Origin: a virus
DNA length: 45,996 nt
IMG/VR virus record: IMGVR_UViG_3300035670_000379
Coordinates: 1 to 45,996 of that record
Direction: 5' to 3' (one strand)
Shown here piece after piece: positions 20,791 through 28,825 of the stretch. The notes below the pieces were generated by a model that saw only the letters and a program-made list of their open reading frames with translations, was not told the origin of the DNA and did not search any database. How positions within the stretch are numbered: position 1 is the first letter of the stretch; every line of letters begins with the position of its first letter. A program made the translations under genes and the position numbers.

Positions 20791-22782
20791 ATGAACGCCG
20801 TGACCAAGCTCAACGCGCATCTCACGACCATCACCTGCCCCGACGAGCTGCGCGAGCTGCCGGCCTGGCTCATCTGGCGCTACGAGCACCACGAGGGGGA
20901 GGGCAAGCCGCGCAAGGTGCCGTACTACACCAACGGCCAGCGCCGCCACGGCGTGCAGGGCCGGGCCGAGGACCGCCAGCAGCTCACCACGTTCGACGCG
21001 GCCCGTGCCGCGGCCGCGCGGCGGGGCTTTGACGGCGTGGGCTTTGCGCCCATGCCTGAGTTCAACGTCTGCGCGCTCGACTTCGACCGCTGCGTGCAGG
21101 GCGGCGAGATCCACCCGCAGGTGCTCGAGGTGCTGGGCTCGACCTACGCCGAGTACTCGCCCAGCGGGCTGGGCATCCGCGCCTTCTTCCGCGGCAACCT
21201 GGGCAACCTCAAGGACCACGGCAAGCCGTTCGGGTTCGAGACCTTTTCCTCCAAGGGCTTTGTCACCATCACCGGCAATGCGCTCGAGATCACCCGGGTG
21301 CTGGGCAACGAGAACAGCGTGGCCGAGGTCGACGACACGGTGCTCACCCTGGTGCGCCGTCGCTTCGCCCGGGCCAGCGAGCCCGAGACCGACGCCACCA
21401 CCGCCGAGCGGCTGGGCCTGACGCGATCGCAGCTCGAGGAGGCGCTCGACGCGCTGCCCGGCGACCTGGGCTACGACCAGTGGATCAGCGTCGGCATGGC
21501 GCTGCACCACGAGCTCGGGCCCGAGGGGTTCCAGGTCTGGGACGAGTGGTCCCGGCGCAGCCCGAAGTACACCACCGAGCGCTACGGCCGCGAGCGCTGG
21601 CGCAGCTTCGGCAAGGGCGGCGGGCGCCAGGTCACGGCCCGATCGCTGGTGCGCCTGGCGCACGAACACGGCGCGCACATCACCATCGGAGGCCCGGCCA
21701 GCGTGGAGGAGTTCGAGGCGCTGGTGGAGCAGGGCCAGGCTGCCGAGCCTGACGCTGCGGGCGAGCCCAAGCCGCTGCGCTTTCAGTTCGAGCCGGTAGC
21801 CACCTTCGCCAGCGCCACGGCCTCGCCCTGGATCATCAAGGGCGTGCTGCCCCAGGCCGGCCTGGCGGTGGTCTACGGCGCCAGCGGCAGCGGCAAGAGC
21901 TTCGCCGTGCTGGACATGGCCCTGGCCATCGCCCAGGGGCGCTCCTGGCGCGATCGCAAGGTGCGGCAGGGCAGGGTGGCCTACATCGCCGCCGAGGGCG
22001 CTGACGGCTTCAGGAAGCGCCTGGCGGCCTATGCCCAGCACCACCAGGTGGACCTCACGGCCGTGCCGATGTCGGTGCTCAACGGCGCGCCCAACCTGCT
22101 CGAGGTCAAGGACGCCGCCGACCTGGTGCTGGGCATGCAGGCCTGGGGCGGGGCGGACGTGATCGTGGTCGACACCCTGGCCCAGACCACGCCCGGCGCC
22201 AACGAGAACGCAGGCGAGGACATGGGCCGGGCCATCGCCCACTGCCGGCGCATTCACGAGAAGACCGGCGCGCTGGTGATCCTGATCCACCACAGCGGCA
22301 AGGACCAGGCCAAGGGCGCCCGTGGCTGGTCAGGCCTGCGCGCCGCGGCCGATGCCGAGATCGAGGTCATCCGCGCCGAGGACGGCCAGCGCTCCTTGCG
22401 CCTGTCCAAGAACAAGGACGGCGAGGACGGGCTGCAGTGGGGCTTCAAGCTCGAGACGGTGCAGCTCGGCATCGACGAGGACCTGGACCCCATCACCTCC
22501 TGCGTGGTGGCCGAGGCCGAGCTCAAGGCGGCCAATGGCGGCAAGCCGATGGGCCCCGTGGAGACCGTGGTGCACGCGGTGGTGATGGAGATGGCCCAGG
22601 CGCAAAGCTCGGGGCTCGAGGTGGGGCCTGTGATTGCGGAAGCCGTAAAGCGCTTGCCTGGGCCTGAGGACGGCAAGCGCGACACGCGTCGGCAGCGCGT
22701 CAGGCGCGCAATCGAAACACTCAGCGCCGGCGATCAGGCGCCGTTCTGGCTGCAGGACGACGGCACCCTCGAGGTGGTCTAG
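20791..22782 (+). CDS. Primase-helicase replication protein
   Basis: A 663-aa two-domain protein. The N-terminal ~200 residues resemble primase-polymerase (PrimPol/AEP) domains: ALDFD with Asp97 and Asp99, then [14 protein letters not shown] linker with a Toprim-adjacent [14 protein letters not shown] segment (PriCT-2-like) follows. The C-terminal RepA/AAA_25 ATPase has Walker A GASGSGKS (Lys369), [17 protein letters not shown] and [11 protein letters not shown]. It would prime and unwind at the phage origin for the polymerase encoded at 14839. It ends in a CTAG overlap with the convergent HNH gene. Confidence 0.88.
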   Translation: MNAVTKLNAHLTTITCPDELRELPAWLIWRYEHHEGEGKPRKVPYYTNGQRRHGVQGRAEDRQQLTTFDAARAAAARRGFDGVGFAPMPEFNVCALDFDRCVQGGEIHPQVLEVLGSTYAEYSPSGLGIRAFFRGNLGNLKDHGKPFGFETFSSKGFVTITGNALEITRVLGNENSVAEVDDTVLTLVRRRFARASEPETDATTAERLGLTRSQLEEALDALPGDLGYDQWISVGMALHHELGPEGFQVWDEWSRRSPKYTTERYGRERWRSFGKGGGRQVTARSLVRLAHEHGAHITIGGPASVEEFEALVEQGQAAEPDAAGEPKPLRFQFEPVATFASATASPWIIKGVLPQAGLAVVYGASGSGKSFAVLDMALAIAQGRSWRDRKVRQGRVAYIAAEGADGFRKRLAAYAQHHQVDLTAVPMSVLNGAPNLLEVKDAADLVLGMQAWGGADVIVVDTLAQTTPGANENAGEDMGRAIAHCRRIHEKTGALVILIHHSGKDQAKGARGWSGLRAAADAEIEVIRAEDGQRSLRLSKNKDGEDGLQWGFKLETVQLGIDEDLDPITSCVVAEAELKAANGGKPMGPVETVVHAVVMEMAQAQSSGLEVGPVIAEAVKRLPGPEDGKRDTRRQRVRRAIETLSAGDQAPFWLQDDGTLEVV

Positions 22783-23363
22783 TCGACATGCTTCCAGGTC
22801 TCACGTTTCACGATATACGCCGCGGCGCGGTACTTGATGCCGTAGTCGACGGCGACGTCCTCGAGCCGTTCGCCGTTGGCGTGTCGCGATCGCACTTCTC
22901 GCACCAGCTCGGGCGTCAACTTGGCACCCGGCGTGCCCTTGCAAACAGGCGTGGCCCGGTGCTCGGTCGTCAGCCGACGGATGTAAGAGCTCGTCACGTC
23001 AAAGACAAACGCCAGCGCTTCAGGTCGATGGCCTTCACGCGCCAGGCTTCGGATGTTGTCCACATCCTCGAGCGTGAGCTTGCTGCAGCGCTTGTTGCGG
23101 GCCTGCGTGAAGCGATCGGCCCATCGGCAGTTCTGCGGCGAGTACGGGCCGTTGACGTCGATTCGGTCGAGCGACATGCCATCGGGCCTGGCGCCCATGT
23201 CGTGCACGAAAGCATCGAAGCTGTTGGCCCACCGGTCGCAGACCTCAATCCCGCGGCCGCCGTAGTGGCGGAAGTCCTTGGAGTCGGGGTCGAGACAACG
23301 CTGTCGCAACGAGTTCCATGTGTTGAACAGCGTGAAGAGGTCGCGTGCGGAGAGGTTTTGCAT
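22779..23363 (-). CDS. HNH homing-type endonuclease with C-terminal HTH
   Basis: A 194-aa protein. The HNH-type core reads [12 protein letters not shown]...[12 protein letters not shown]...[15 protein letters not shown]...CRWAD..TQARNKR (residues ~15-92), and a C-terminal part has two HTH-like segments ([23 protein letters not shown] and [28 protein letters not shown]). It is the only leftward gene in this rightward region and carries its own promoter-like element six bases before its ATG, consistent with an autonomous mobile gene. About 40% of core residues are visibly shared with the protein at 26044. Confidence 0.85.
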   Translation of the reverse strand: MQNLSARDLFTLFNTWNSLRQRCLDPDSKDFRHYGGRGIEVCDRWANSFDAFVHDMGARPDGMSLDRIDVNGPYSPQNCRWADRFTQARNKRCSKLTLEDVDNIRSLAREGHRPEALAFVFDVTSSYIRRLTTEHRATPVCKGTPGAKLTPELVREVRSRHANGERLEDVAVDYGIKYRAAAYIVKRETWKHVD

Positions 23364-23369
23364 TCCTCA

Positions 23370-23401
23370 ATTCTGGCGCGATACGTTGCATCGACGGACA
23401 C
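23370..23401 (-). promoter_or_regulatory. Phage promoter-like element of the leftward HNH gene
   Basis: Minus strand GTGTCCGTC (23401-23393), 17 bases, CAGAAT (23375-23370), then six bases to the ATG at 23363. Predicted transcript is leaderless. Confidence 0.65.
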
Positions 23402-23546
23402 GATGCGTTGCACAAAACCATGCAACGCGGCTGCAACACGCGTTGCATCGCACGTTGACGCGTTGCGAAGAGCCGAAATTTACAACGCAACGCACCGCCA
23501 GCCTATAGGCGGCGGTGTTGCGTTGTATCGGATCGGGCGTTGTTGC
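23385..23546. repeat. GTTGC/GCAAC repeat cluster, possible origin or regulatory array
   Basis: At least nine GTTGC or GCAAC pentamers lie in about 160 bases (for example 23385, 23407, 23422, 23433, 23442, 23462, 23487, 23517, 23542), several extended to CGTTGCA(T). This is far denser than chance. It fills the 211-base non-coding gap between the HNH gene and the small HTH gene and could be an iteron array, protein-binding array or packaging-related site. Confidence 0.6.
23482..23526. repeat. Large imperfect inverted repeat
   Basis: The left arm ACAACGCAAC..ACCGCC (23482-23499) pairs with the right arm ending GTTGCGTTGT (to 23526), with a two-base bulge and a central loop containing CCTATAGG. 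It would form a ~16-pair hairpin. It lacks a T tail, so a simple terminator is unlikely. Confidence 0.7.
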
Positions 23547-23574
23547 GTTGAAAACCACTGGAAAGGACAGCCTG

Positions 23575-23829
23575 ATGGTCGGCGTGCTGAAATTAGCGAA
23601 GAACCGGATGGTTGCTGTAAACGACGCGCGACGTCGGATCGGCGAGCAGCACCCTCGCGCCGTGCTGTCAGACCACGAGGTCGAGCTGGTGCACGAGCTC
23701 CACGAGCTGGGCATGGCCTTGGCCGAGATCGCCCGCAAGATGGAGGTGTCGAAAGGCTGCGTCTGGAAGATCGTGCACGGCTACCGCCGCGGTCAGGTGC
23801 CGGCCGGCTGGGTCCGTGTCCGTGATTGA
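23575..23829 (+). CDS. Small HTH protein upstream of terminase
   Basis: An 84-aa basic protein with a resolvase-type HTH (LSDHEVELVHELHELGMALAEIARKMEVSKGCVWKIV) and a basic tail. GAAAGGA lies about eight bases before ATG 23575. It resembles the C-terminal HTH of the neighbouring HNH protein, so it could be a detached homing-endonuclease DNA-binding domain. Its place at the head of the late region also makes it a candidate activator of the GTGTCCGTC promoters. One such promoter lies over its stop codon. Confidence 0.7.
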   Translation: MVGVLKLAKNRMVAVNDARRRIGEQHPRAVLSDHEVELVHELHELGMALAEIARKMEVSKGCVWKIVHGYRRGQVPAGWVRVRD

Positions 23830-23847
23830 GCCGGGCAACGGTAGATT
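23816..23847 (+). promoter_or_regulatory. Phage promoter-like element before small terminase
   Basis: GTGTCCGTG (23816-23824), 17 bases, TAGATT (23842-23847), seven bases to ATG 23855. It overlaps the end of the HTH gene. Confidence 0.65.
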
Positions 23848-23854
23848 GCCGACC

Positions 23855-24268
23855 ATGCCTGCTGGAAGACCTTCGTCCTATCGCCCCAAGTACTGCGAGC
23901 TCGCCGTTGAGCTTGGCGCTCAGGGCAAGAGCCTGGCGCAGATCGGTGCGGCCATGGGCGTGGCTCGGGTGACGCTGTGGGAATGGGCCGAGAAGCACCC
24001 TGAATTCGCGAAGGCCATCGCGCGTGCGCGAGACCTGGCGCTGGCCTGGTGGGAGGAGCAGGCGCACCTCGGCATGTGGGAGTCGCCCGAGGGTGCGCGG
24101 CTCAACCCGCAGCTCTGGTCGCGCTCCATGGCCGCGCGCTTCCCCGACGACTACCGCGAGAGCAAGAAGACCGAGATCACCGGCGCCGACGGCGGCCCGG
24201 TCAAGACGCAGGTGGTGGTGAGCACCGGCGTGCCTGGCGTGGTGCCCGCAGTTGACGAGCTGGTGTGA
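23855..24268 (+). CDS. Terminase small subunit
   Basis: A 137-aa DNA-recognition subunit. AGRPSSYRPKYCELAVELGAQGKSLAQIGAAMGVARVTLWEWAEKHPEF is the HTH typical of this terminase family, followed by AIARARDLALAWWEEQAHLGM and SRSMAARFPDDYRE. The start is ATG 23855, just after the -10-like box, rather than an upstream GTG at 23816 that lies inside the promoter. No ribosome site, consistent with a leaderless mRNA. The large subunit follows after a tiny membrane ORF. Confidence 0.88.
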   Translation: MPAGRPSSYRPKYCELAVELGAQGKSLAQIGAAMGVARVTLWEWAEKHPEFAKAIARARDLALAWWEEQAHLGMWESPEGARLNPQLWSRSMAARFPDDYRESKKTEITGADGGPVKTQVVVSTGVPGVVPAVDELV

Positions 24269-24282
24269 CCTATGATCGGCGC

Positions 24283-24372
24283 ATGGACGAGTTCGCCAAT
24301 GTGCTGGTGCTGGGCTTGGTGATCGCGGCAGCGATCGGCTGGCTGATCGGCGTCGGACGCGGCGACTGGTGA
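24283..24372 (+). CDS. Tiny membrane peptide between terminase genes (29 aa)
   Basis: MDEFANVLVLGLVIAAAIGWLIGVGRGDW: a single transmembrane helix with a short basic/aromatic end. Its TGA overlaps the GTG of the large terminase (GTGA), suggesting translational coupling. A TATGAT box is nearby at 24272. Real but unassigned; it may only serve to couple translation. Confidence 0.5.
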   Translation: MDEFANVLVLGLVIAAAIGWLIGVGRGDW

Positions 24373-25715
24373 CCAAGATCATCGACCTGGGCTACCGGCC
24401 CCGCGCCTGGCAGCGCGACTGCCACCAGAACCGCCGCCGGTTCACCGTGCTGGCGCTGCACCGCCGGGCCGGCAAGACCGAGCTCGGGCTGCGCGAGCTG
24501 GTGGACAAGGCCTTGCGCTTCGAGCGCGAGCTCGGGCTGTTCTTCTACATCGCCCCGCTGCTCAAGCAGGCCAAGGCCATCGCCTGGCTGCGCCTGAAGC
24601 AGATCACGCTGCCGCTGCAGCTCGCCGGCCTGGCCGAGGTCAACGAGTCCGAGCTCTGGGTGCGGCTCACCGCCAACGGCGCCACGATCCGGGTCTACGG
24701 GGCCGACAGCCCTGACCGCATGCGCGGCGTGCGCCTGGACGGCGTGGTGCTCGACGAGGTGGCGCAGATGTCGCCCGAGGTCTGGGACGACATCCTGCAG
24801 CCGGCGCTGTCCGACCGCCTGGGGTGGAGCTTGTTCATCGGCACGCCGAAGGGCGTGAACTTGTTCAGCCAGCTCTTCTACGCCGCGCGCGACAAGCCCG
24901 ACTGGCACGCCGCGCTCTACACCGTGCACGACACCGACTCGATCCCGGCCAGCGAGGTGCAGCGCCTGCAGTCCGAGATGAGCGAGATGTCCTGGCGGCG
25001 TGAGTATTTGTGCGACTTCAGCGCCGCGGGCGATGAGCAGCTCATCAGCCTGGCCGATGTGGAGGAGGCCAGCCGCCGCCACGTCAGGCGCGACCAGTAC
25101 GACTTCGCGCCGGTGATCCTGGGCGTGGACCCGGCGCGGTTCGGCGACGACCGCAGCGTCATCGCCATCCGGCAGGGCCTGGTGTGCCGGCCGTTTAGGG
25201 TCTACACCAAGGTCGACAACATGGCACTCGCCGCCTACGTGGCCCAGGCCATCGAGGACGTGCAGGCCGATGCGGTGTTTGTCGATGCCGGCAACGGCGC
25301 CGGGGTCATCGACAAGCTGCGCCAGCTTGGCCACGAGGTGGTGGAGGTGCACTTCGGCGGCCGCCCGGGCAAGCCGCGCTACGTCAACAAAAGGGCCGAG
25401 ATGTGGTACGAGCTGCGCGACTGGCTCATGGCCGGCGGCTGCATTCCCAACGACGTGGCGCTCAAGCAGGACCTGGCCGCACCGACCTACAAGTTCGACT
25501 CGCAGGACCGCGTCGCGCTCGAGTCCAAGGACGAGCTCAAGGCCCGAGGCCTGCCGTCTCCGGACCTGGGCGATGCGCTGGCGCTCACCTTCGCCTTTCC
25601 CGTGGTCAAGGAACGCGACCTGCGCCGCCAGGCGGCCGTCATGGCCGGGCATCGGGCCAACCAGTTCGACCGCGCCGTCGACGTCACCGGCTACGACCCG
25701 CTGGCCGCGATGTGA
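24369..25715 (+). CDS. Terminase large subunit
   Basis: A 448-aa DNA-packaging motor. The ATPase has Walker A HRRAGKTE (Lys36) and Walker B GVVLDEVA (Asp129, Glu130) with a FIGTPKG coupling motif. The nuclease has three acidic sites: GVDPARFGDD (Asp254), VFVDAGNG, and SPDLGDALALTF. Start GTG overlaps the upstream peptide stop. It packages DNA into the prohead through the portal encoded at 26739. Confidence 0.95.
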   Translation: MTKIIDLGYRPRAWQRDCHQNRRRFTVLALHRRAGKTELGLRELVDKALRFERELGLFFYIAPLLKQAKAIAWLRLKQITLPLQLAGLAEVNESELWVRLTANGATIRVYGADSPDRMRGVRLDGVVLDEVAQMSPEVWDDILQPALSDRLGWSLFIGTPKGVNLFSQLFYAARDKPDWHAALYTVHDTDSIPASEVQRLQSEMSEMSWRREYLCDFSAAGDEQLISLADVEEASRRHVRRDQYDFAPVILGVDPARFGDDRSVIAIRQGLVCRPFRVYTKVDNMALAAYVAQAIEDVQADAVFVDAGNGAGVIDKLRQLGHEVVEVHFGGRPGKPRYVNKRAEMWYELRDWLMAGGCIPNDVALKQDLAAPTYKFDSQDRVALESKDELKARGLPSPDLGDALALTFAFPVVKERDLRRQAAVMAGHRANQFDRAVDVTGYDPLAAM

Positions 25716-25720
25716 GCGGC

Positions 25721-25752
25721 GTGTCCGTCTGATCTGCGGACTTCCGCAGAAT
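25721..25752 (+). promoter_or_regulatory. Phage promoter-like element after terminase
   Basis: GTGTCCGTC (25721-25729), 17 bases, CAGAAT (25747-25752), eight bases to ATG 25761. The spacer also contains the hairpin CTGCGGACTTCCGCAG. Confidence 0.6.
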
Positions 25753-25760
25753 GCCGCCGC

Positions 25761-25997
25761 ATGTGTGCCGTCGGCTCGAGCCAGGAGACCTCCATCGCGG
25801 CCGCGACGCCGGCCGGCATCGGCGGGTCGATGCGCGACGCGGGCGGTGGCATGGCCTCCGGCGCCCGCCGCGTGGCCGGTGGCCGGGGTCGGGGCACGCT
25901 GCTCACCGGCACCGGGGGCTCGGCCCCTGGCGGATCGCTGCTCACCGGCGGCACCGGCTCGCCGATCAAGGCCCCCCGCATCACGATGGAGCGCTGA
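25761..25997 (+). CDS. Gly-rich small protein A (78 aa)
   Basis: MCAVGSSQETSIAAATPAGIGG... with a C-terminal Gly-rich block (GRGTLLTGTGGSAPGGSLLTGGTG). That block resembles the C-terminus of the protein at 26549, so the two look like paralogues separated by the HNH gene. Short Gly-rich proteins of this type are common between terminase and portal in BPP-1/T7-like phages. Function unknown, perhaps structural. No ribosome site. Confidence 0.65.
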   Translation: MCAVGSSQETSIAAATPAGIGGSMRDAGGGMASGARRVAGGRGRGTLLTGTGGSAPGGSLLTGGTGSPIKAPRITMER

Positions 25998-26005
25998 GTA
26001 AAGGC

Positions 26006-26037
26006 GTGTCCGTCAACGCATGTCCTGTCCTAACAAT
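26006..26037 (+). promoter_or_regulatory. Phage promoter-like element before the second HNH gene
   Basis: GTGTCCGTC (26006-26014), 16-17 bases, TAACAAT-like box ending at 26037, six bases to ATG 26044. Confidence 0.6.
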
Positions 26038-26043
26038 CGGGGC

Positions 26044-26562
26044 ATGCCAAAGATCCTTGACCTCACTGGACACAGGTACGGTCATCTGACGGTCGTGATT
26101 CGCGATGGAACCTGCAAAGGTCAACGAGCCTGGCGGTGTCGATGCGAATGCGGTGGTGAGATAACTGTGCCAGCTTCATACCTGCGCACGGGTGACACCC
26201 GATCGTGTGGCTGCTTGTTGCGGAACCATCAGCGAAACGGTTCTGTGACGCATGGCCACAACCGCAACAACAAACCGAGCTCAACGTACAACTCATGGCG
26301 CGCCATGAAAGAACGGTGTCGCTTACCTGGGCATCCTCAATACAGAGACTACGGCGGTCGCGGCGTGTCCGTATGTGAAAGGTGGGCCAGTAAATTCGAA
26401 GCGTTTCTTGAGGACATGGGCGAAAGGCCTCCGGGCAAGACGCTGGATCGCATAGACCCCTTGGGGAATTACGAGCCTTCCAACTGTCGCTGGGCAACGC
26501 GCCTCGAGCAGGCGCAAAACAAGCGGCGCAAGGAGAACGAAAATTTGCATGTCATCGCCTAA
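26044..26562 (+). CDS. HNH homing-type endonuclease with AP2-like N-terminus
   Basis: A 172-aa protein. The N-terminal ~70 residues (DLTGHRYGHLTVVIRD...WRCRCECGGEITVPASYLRTGDTRSCGC) are an AP2/zinc-binding-like DNA-recognition segment with paired cysteines. The HNH core follows: TYNSWRAMKERCRLPGH...YGGRGVSVCERW...DMGERPPGKTLDRIDPLGNY...CRWATRLEQAQNK. Base composition is lower in GC than the flanking genes. It sits between two paralogous Gly-rich genes with its own promoter-like element, typical of an inserted mobile gene. Start ATG 26044 rather than an upstream start, because transcription should begin there. Confidence 0.87.
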   Translation: MPKILDLTGHRYGHLTVVIRDGTCKGQRAWRCRCECGGEITVPASYLRTGDTRSCGCLLRNHQRNGSVTHGHNRNNKPSSTYNSWRAMKERCRLPGHPQYRDYGGRGVSVCERWASKFEAFLEDMGERPPGKTLDRIDPLGNYEPSNCRWATRLEQAQNKRRKENENLHVIA

Positions 26563-26734
26563 GATTCCCCCGCCGCCCCCGCCTCCGCAGGAGGTCAAGC
26601 AGCCCGACTCCATGGCCATGCGCCGGCGCCAGCGCCAGGCCGCGGGCATGGGCGGCGGCACCATGCTGACCGGCCCCTCGGGCGTGGCCTCGGGCTCGCT
26701 CAACACCGGCGGCGCCTCGCTGCTGGGCGGCTGA
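26549..26734 (+). CDS. Gly-rich small protein B (61 aa)
   Basis: A Pro-rich start (MSSPKIPPPPPPPQEV) and a Gly-rich end (GGGTMLTGPSGVASGSLNTGGASLLGG). The end matches the pattern of the protein at 25761. It overlaps the HNH stop by 14 bases and lies four bases before the portal gene. AGGAG is present but about 15 bases upstream. Function unknown. Confidence 0.65.
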   Translation: MSSPKIPPPPPPPQEVKQPDSMAMRRRQRQAAGMGGGTMLTGPSGVASGSLNTGGASLLGG

Positions 26735-26738
26735 CTCC

Positions 26739-28466
26739 ATGCTGTACGGCGCCGGGCCCGACTCGGGCGAGAGCCCGCAGGGCAAGGGCTACGACATCAA
26801 CCGCAAGCTCGCGCGGCTGTCGGCGCTGAAGAGTGAGCGCAGCACCTGGGACACCCACTGGAAGGACATTGCCCAGTACCAGTTCCCGCGCGCCGGCCGG
26901 TTCATCAGCTCCGAGACCAACCAGGGCAGCAAGAAGAACCAGCTCATCTACGACAACACCGCGATCTTCGCGGTGCGCACCCTGGCCGCGGGGATGATGT
27001 CGGGCGTCACCTCGCCCGCGCGGCCCTGGTTCCGGCTGGGGTTGCCCGACAAGGAGCTGATGGAGTTCGGGCCGGTGAAGCAGTGGCTGCACGATGCGGC
27101 CGAGCTCATGCGCGCTGTGTTCGCAGCCAGCAACACCTACAACTCGCTGCACGCCTGCTACGAGGAGCTCGGGGCGTTTGGCACCTGGGCCGACGTGGTG
27201 CTGCCGGATTTCGACAACGTCATCCACCACTACCCGCTGACGGTCGGCGAGTACTACCTCGGCCACAACCACAAGGGCCAGGTCGACACGCTGGCGCGCG
27301 AATTCAAGATGACGGTGGCGCAACTCGTCGAGCAGTTCGGCAAGGACGCCTGCAGCCCGACCGTGCGCAACCTCTGGGACAAGGGCGCCTACGACCAGTG
27401 GATCGACGTGGTGCACATGATCCAGCCGCGGCGCGACCGGGAGTACGGCAAGCGCGATGCCAAGAACATGGCGTTCGAGTCCTGCTACTTCGAGCCCGGG
27501 CGCGAGGCGCAGAACCAGTACCTGAGCGAGTCAGGGTTCCGGCGCTTTCCGGCGCTGTGCCCGCGCTGGACCGTCACCGGCAATGACATCTACGGCCGCT
27601 CGCCGGGGATGGAGGCGCTGGGCGACACCAAGCAACTGCAGTACGAGCAGCAGCGCAAGGCCCAGGCGATCGAGTACCAGGTCAACCCGCCGCTGCAGGT
27701 GCCCACCGCCTACAAGGCCAGCGCCCAGAGCCGGCTGCCGGGCGGGGTGATGTACGTCGATGCGATGTCGCCGGGCGGCGGCGTGCGCTCGGCGTTCGAG
27801 GTCAACCTGCGCCTGGACTTCATGCTCGACTCGATCCGCGACACGCGCGATCGCATCCGCCAGGCCTACTACGCCGACCTGTTCCTGATGCTGGCGCAGC
27901 AGCCGGCCAACGGCCGCATGACCGCCACCGAGGTGGCCGAGCGCCACGAGGAGAAACTCCTCATGCTGGGCCCGGTGCTCGAGCGGCTGCACAACGAGTT
28001 GCTCTCGCCGCTGGTGGACCTGACCTTCGACCGCTGCCTCGAGGCCGGCATCCTGCCGCCCGCGCCCGCGGAGATCGCCGGCACCGAGCTCGACATCGAG
28101 TTCATCAGCGTGCTGGCCCAGGCGCAGCGCGCGGTCGCGGTCAACGGCATGGAGCGGCTGCTCACCACCGCGGTGAGCCTGGCGCCGGTCAAGCCCGAGA
28201 TCCTCGACAAGATCAACTTCGACCAGGTGATCGACGACATGGGCAACGCCTTCGGCGTCAACCCGGCGATCGTGGTGCCCGACGGCCAGGTGGCCGAGAT
28301 GCGCGCCGCCCGGGCTCAGGCGATGCAGGCGCAGCAGTCGGCCGCCACCGCCCCGCAGGTGGTGGAGAGCGCCAAGACCGCCAGCGAAATCAACACCGAC
28401 CAACTGCGCGACGTGATGGGCATGCTGCAGGGCTACTCGAGCCCGAGCCCGGCGATGGTCGAGTGA
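26739..28466 (+). CDS. Portal (head-tail connector) protein
   Basis: A 575-aa protein of the T7 gp8 / Head-tail_con family. Typical features: YDINRKLARLSALKSERSTWDTHWKDIAQYQFP near the N-terminus, TLAAGMMSGVTSPARPWFRL, the NVIHHYPLTVGEYYLG segment, DIYGRSPGMEALGD, and RMTATEVAERHEEKLLMLGPVLERL. It forms the dodecameric ring for DNA entry and tail attachment. Length is normal for the family. No strong ribosome site, but it is close behind gene B. Confidence 0.95.
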   Translation: MLYGAGPDSGESPQGKGYDINRKLARLSALKSERSTWDTHWKDIAQYQFPRAGRFISSETNQGSKKNQLIYDNTAIFAVRTLAAGMMSGVTSPARPWFRLGLPDKELMEFGPVKQWLHDAAELMRAVFAASNTYNSLHACYEELGAFGTWADVVLPDFDNVIHHYPLTVGEYYLGHNHKGQVDTLAREFKMTVAQLVEQFGKDACSPTVRNLWDKGAYDQWIDVVHMIQPRRDREYGKRDAKNMAFESCYFEPGREAQNQYLSESGFRRFPALCPRWTVTGNDIYGRSPGMEALGDTKQLQYEQQRKAQAIEYQVNPPLQVPTAYKASAQSRLPGGVMYVDAMSPGGGVRSAFEVNLRLDFMLDSIRDTRDRIRQAYYADLFLMLAQQPANGRMTATEVAERHEEKLLMLGPVLERLHNELLSPLVDLTFDRCLEAGILPPAPAEIAGTELDIEFISVLAQAQRAVAVNGMERLLTTAVSLAPVKPEILDKINFDQVIDDMGNAFGVNPAIVVPDGQVAEMRAARAQAMQAQQSAATAPQVVESAKTASEINTDQLRDVMGMLQGYSSPSPAMVE

Positions 28467-28468
28467 GC

Positions 28469-28500
28469 GTGTCCGTCTGAGCGCGGCGCGTGTCTACGAT
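28469..28500 (+). promoter_or_regulatory. Phage promoter-like element before the Bbp19-like gene
   Basis: GTGTCCGTC (28469-28477), 17 bases, TACGAT (28495-28500). It begins two bases after the portal stop and would drive the capsid module. Confidence 0.68.
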
Positions 28501-28513
28501 GCGCCCGTCAATC

Positions 28514-28825
28514 ATGCGAGATCCGATGGACCTGCGAGGCCAGGAACGCGAGGCTGAAGTCGAAGAGACGGTGGCCCGCGAGAAACGTCGCAAGGAGCTC
28601 GAGGACCTCAAGTGGCTGATGGCCCACCCCCAAGGACGGCGCATCGTGAGTCGTCTGCTGGAGGAGGCCGGTGTCAACCGCACCACCTTCAACCATAGCG
28701 GCAGCGTTATGGCCTTCGGAGAAGGAAAGCGGCACGTCGGCTTGTTCCTCACGGCAGAAGTGCTCGAGGCCTCGCCCGAGGGGTACTTCAAGCTCCTCAA
28801 AGAGTACCAGGGCAAAGATGGATGA
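28514..28825 (+). CDS. Bbp19-like protein of the capsid module
   Basis: About 103 aa. The conserved block LKWLMAHPQGRRIVSRLLEEAGVNRTTFNHSGSVMAFGEGKRHVGLFLTAEVLEASPEGYFKLLKE matches the Bbp19 family of phage BPP-1. Start is uncertain among 28499, 28514 and 28526; 28499 is inside the -10 box, so 28514 or 28526 is likely. It overlaps the scaffold gene start. Role unknown, conserved next to scaffold. Confidence 0.75.
   Translation: MRDPMDLRGQEREAEVEETVAREKRRKELEDLKWLMAHPQGRRIVSRLLEEAGVNRTTFNHSGSVMAFGEGKRHVGLFLTAEVLEASPEGYFKLLKEYQGKDG

Noticed and set aside
23385-23546. CRISPR-like array
   Set aside because: Units are 5-7 bases, irregularly spaced and in both orientations; no repeat-spacer pattern.
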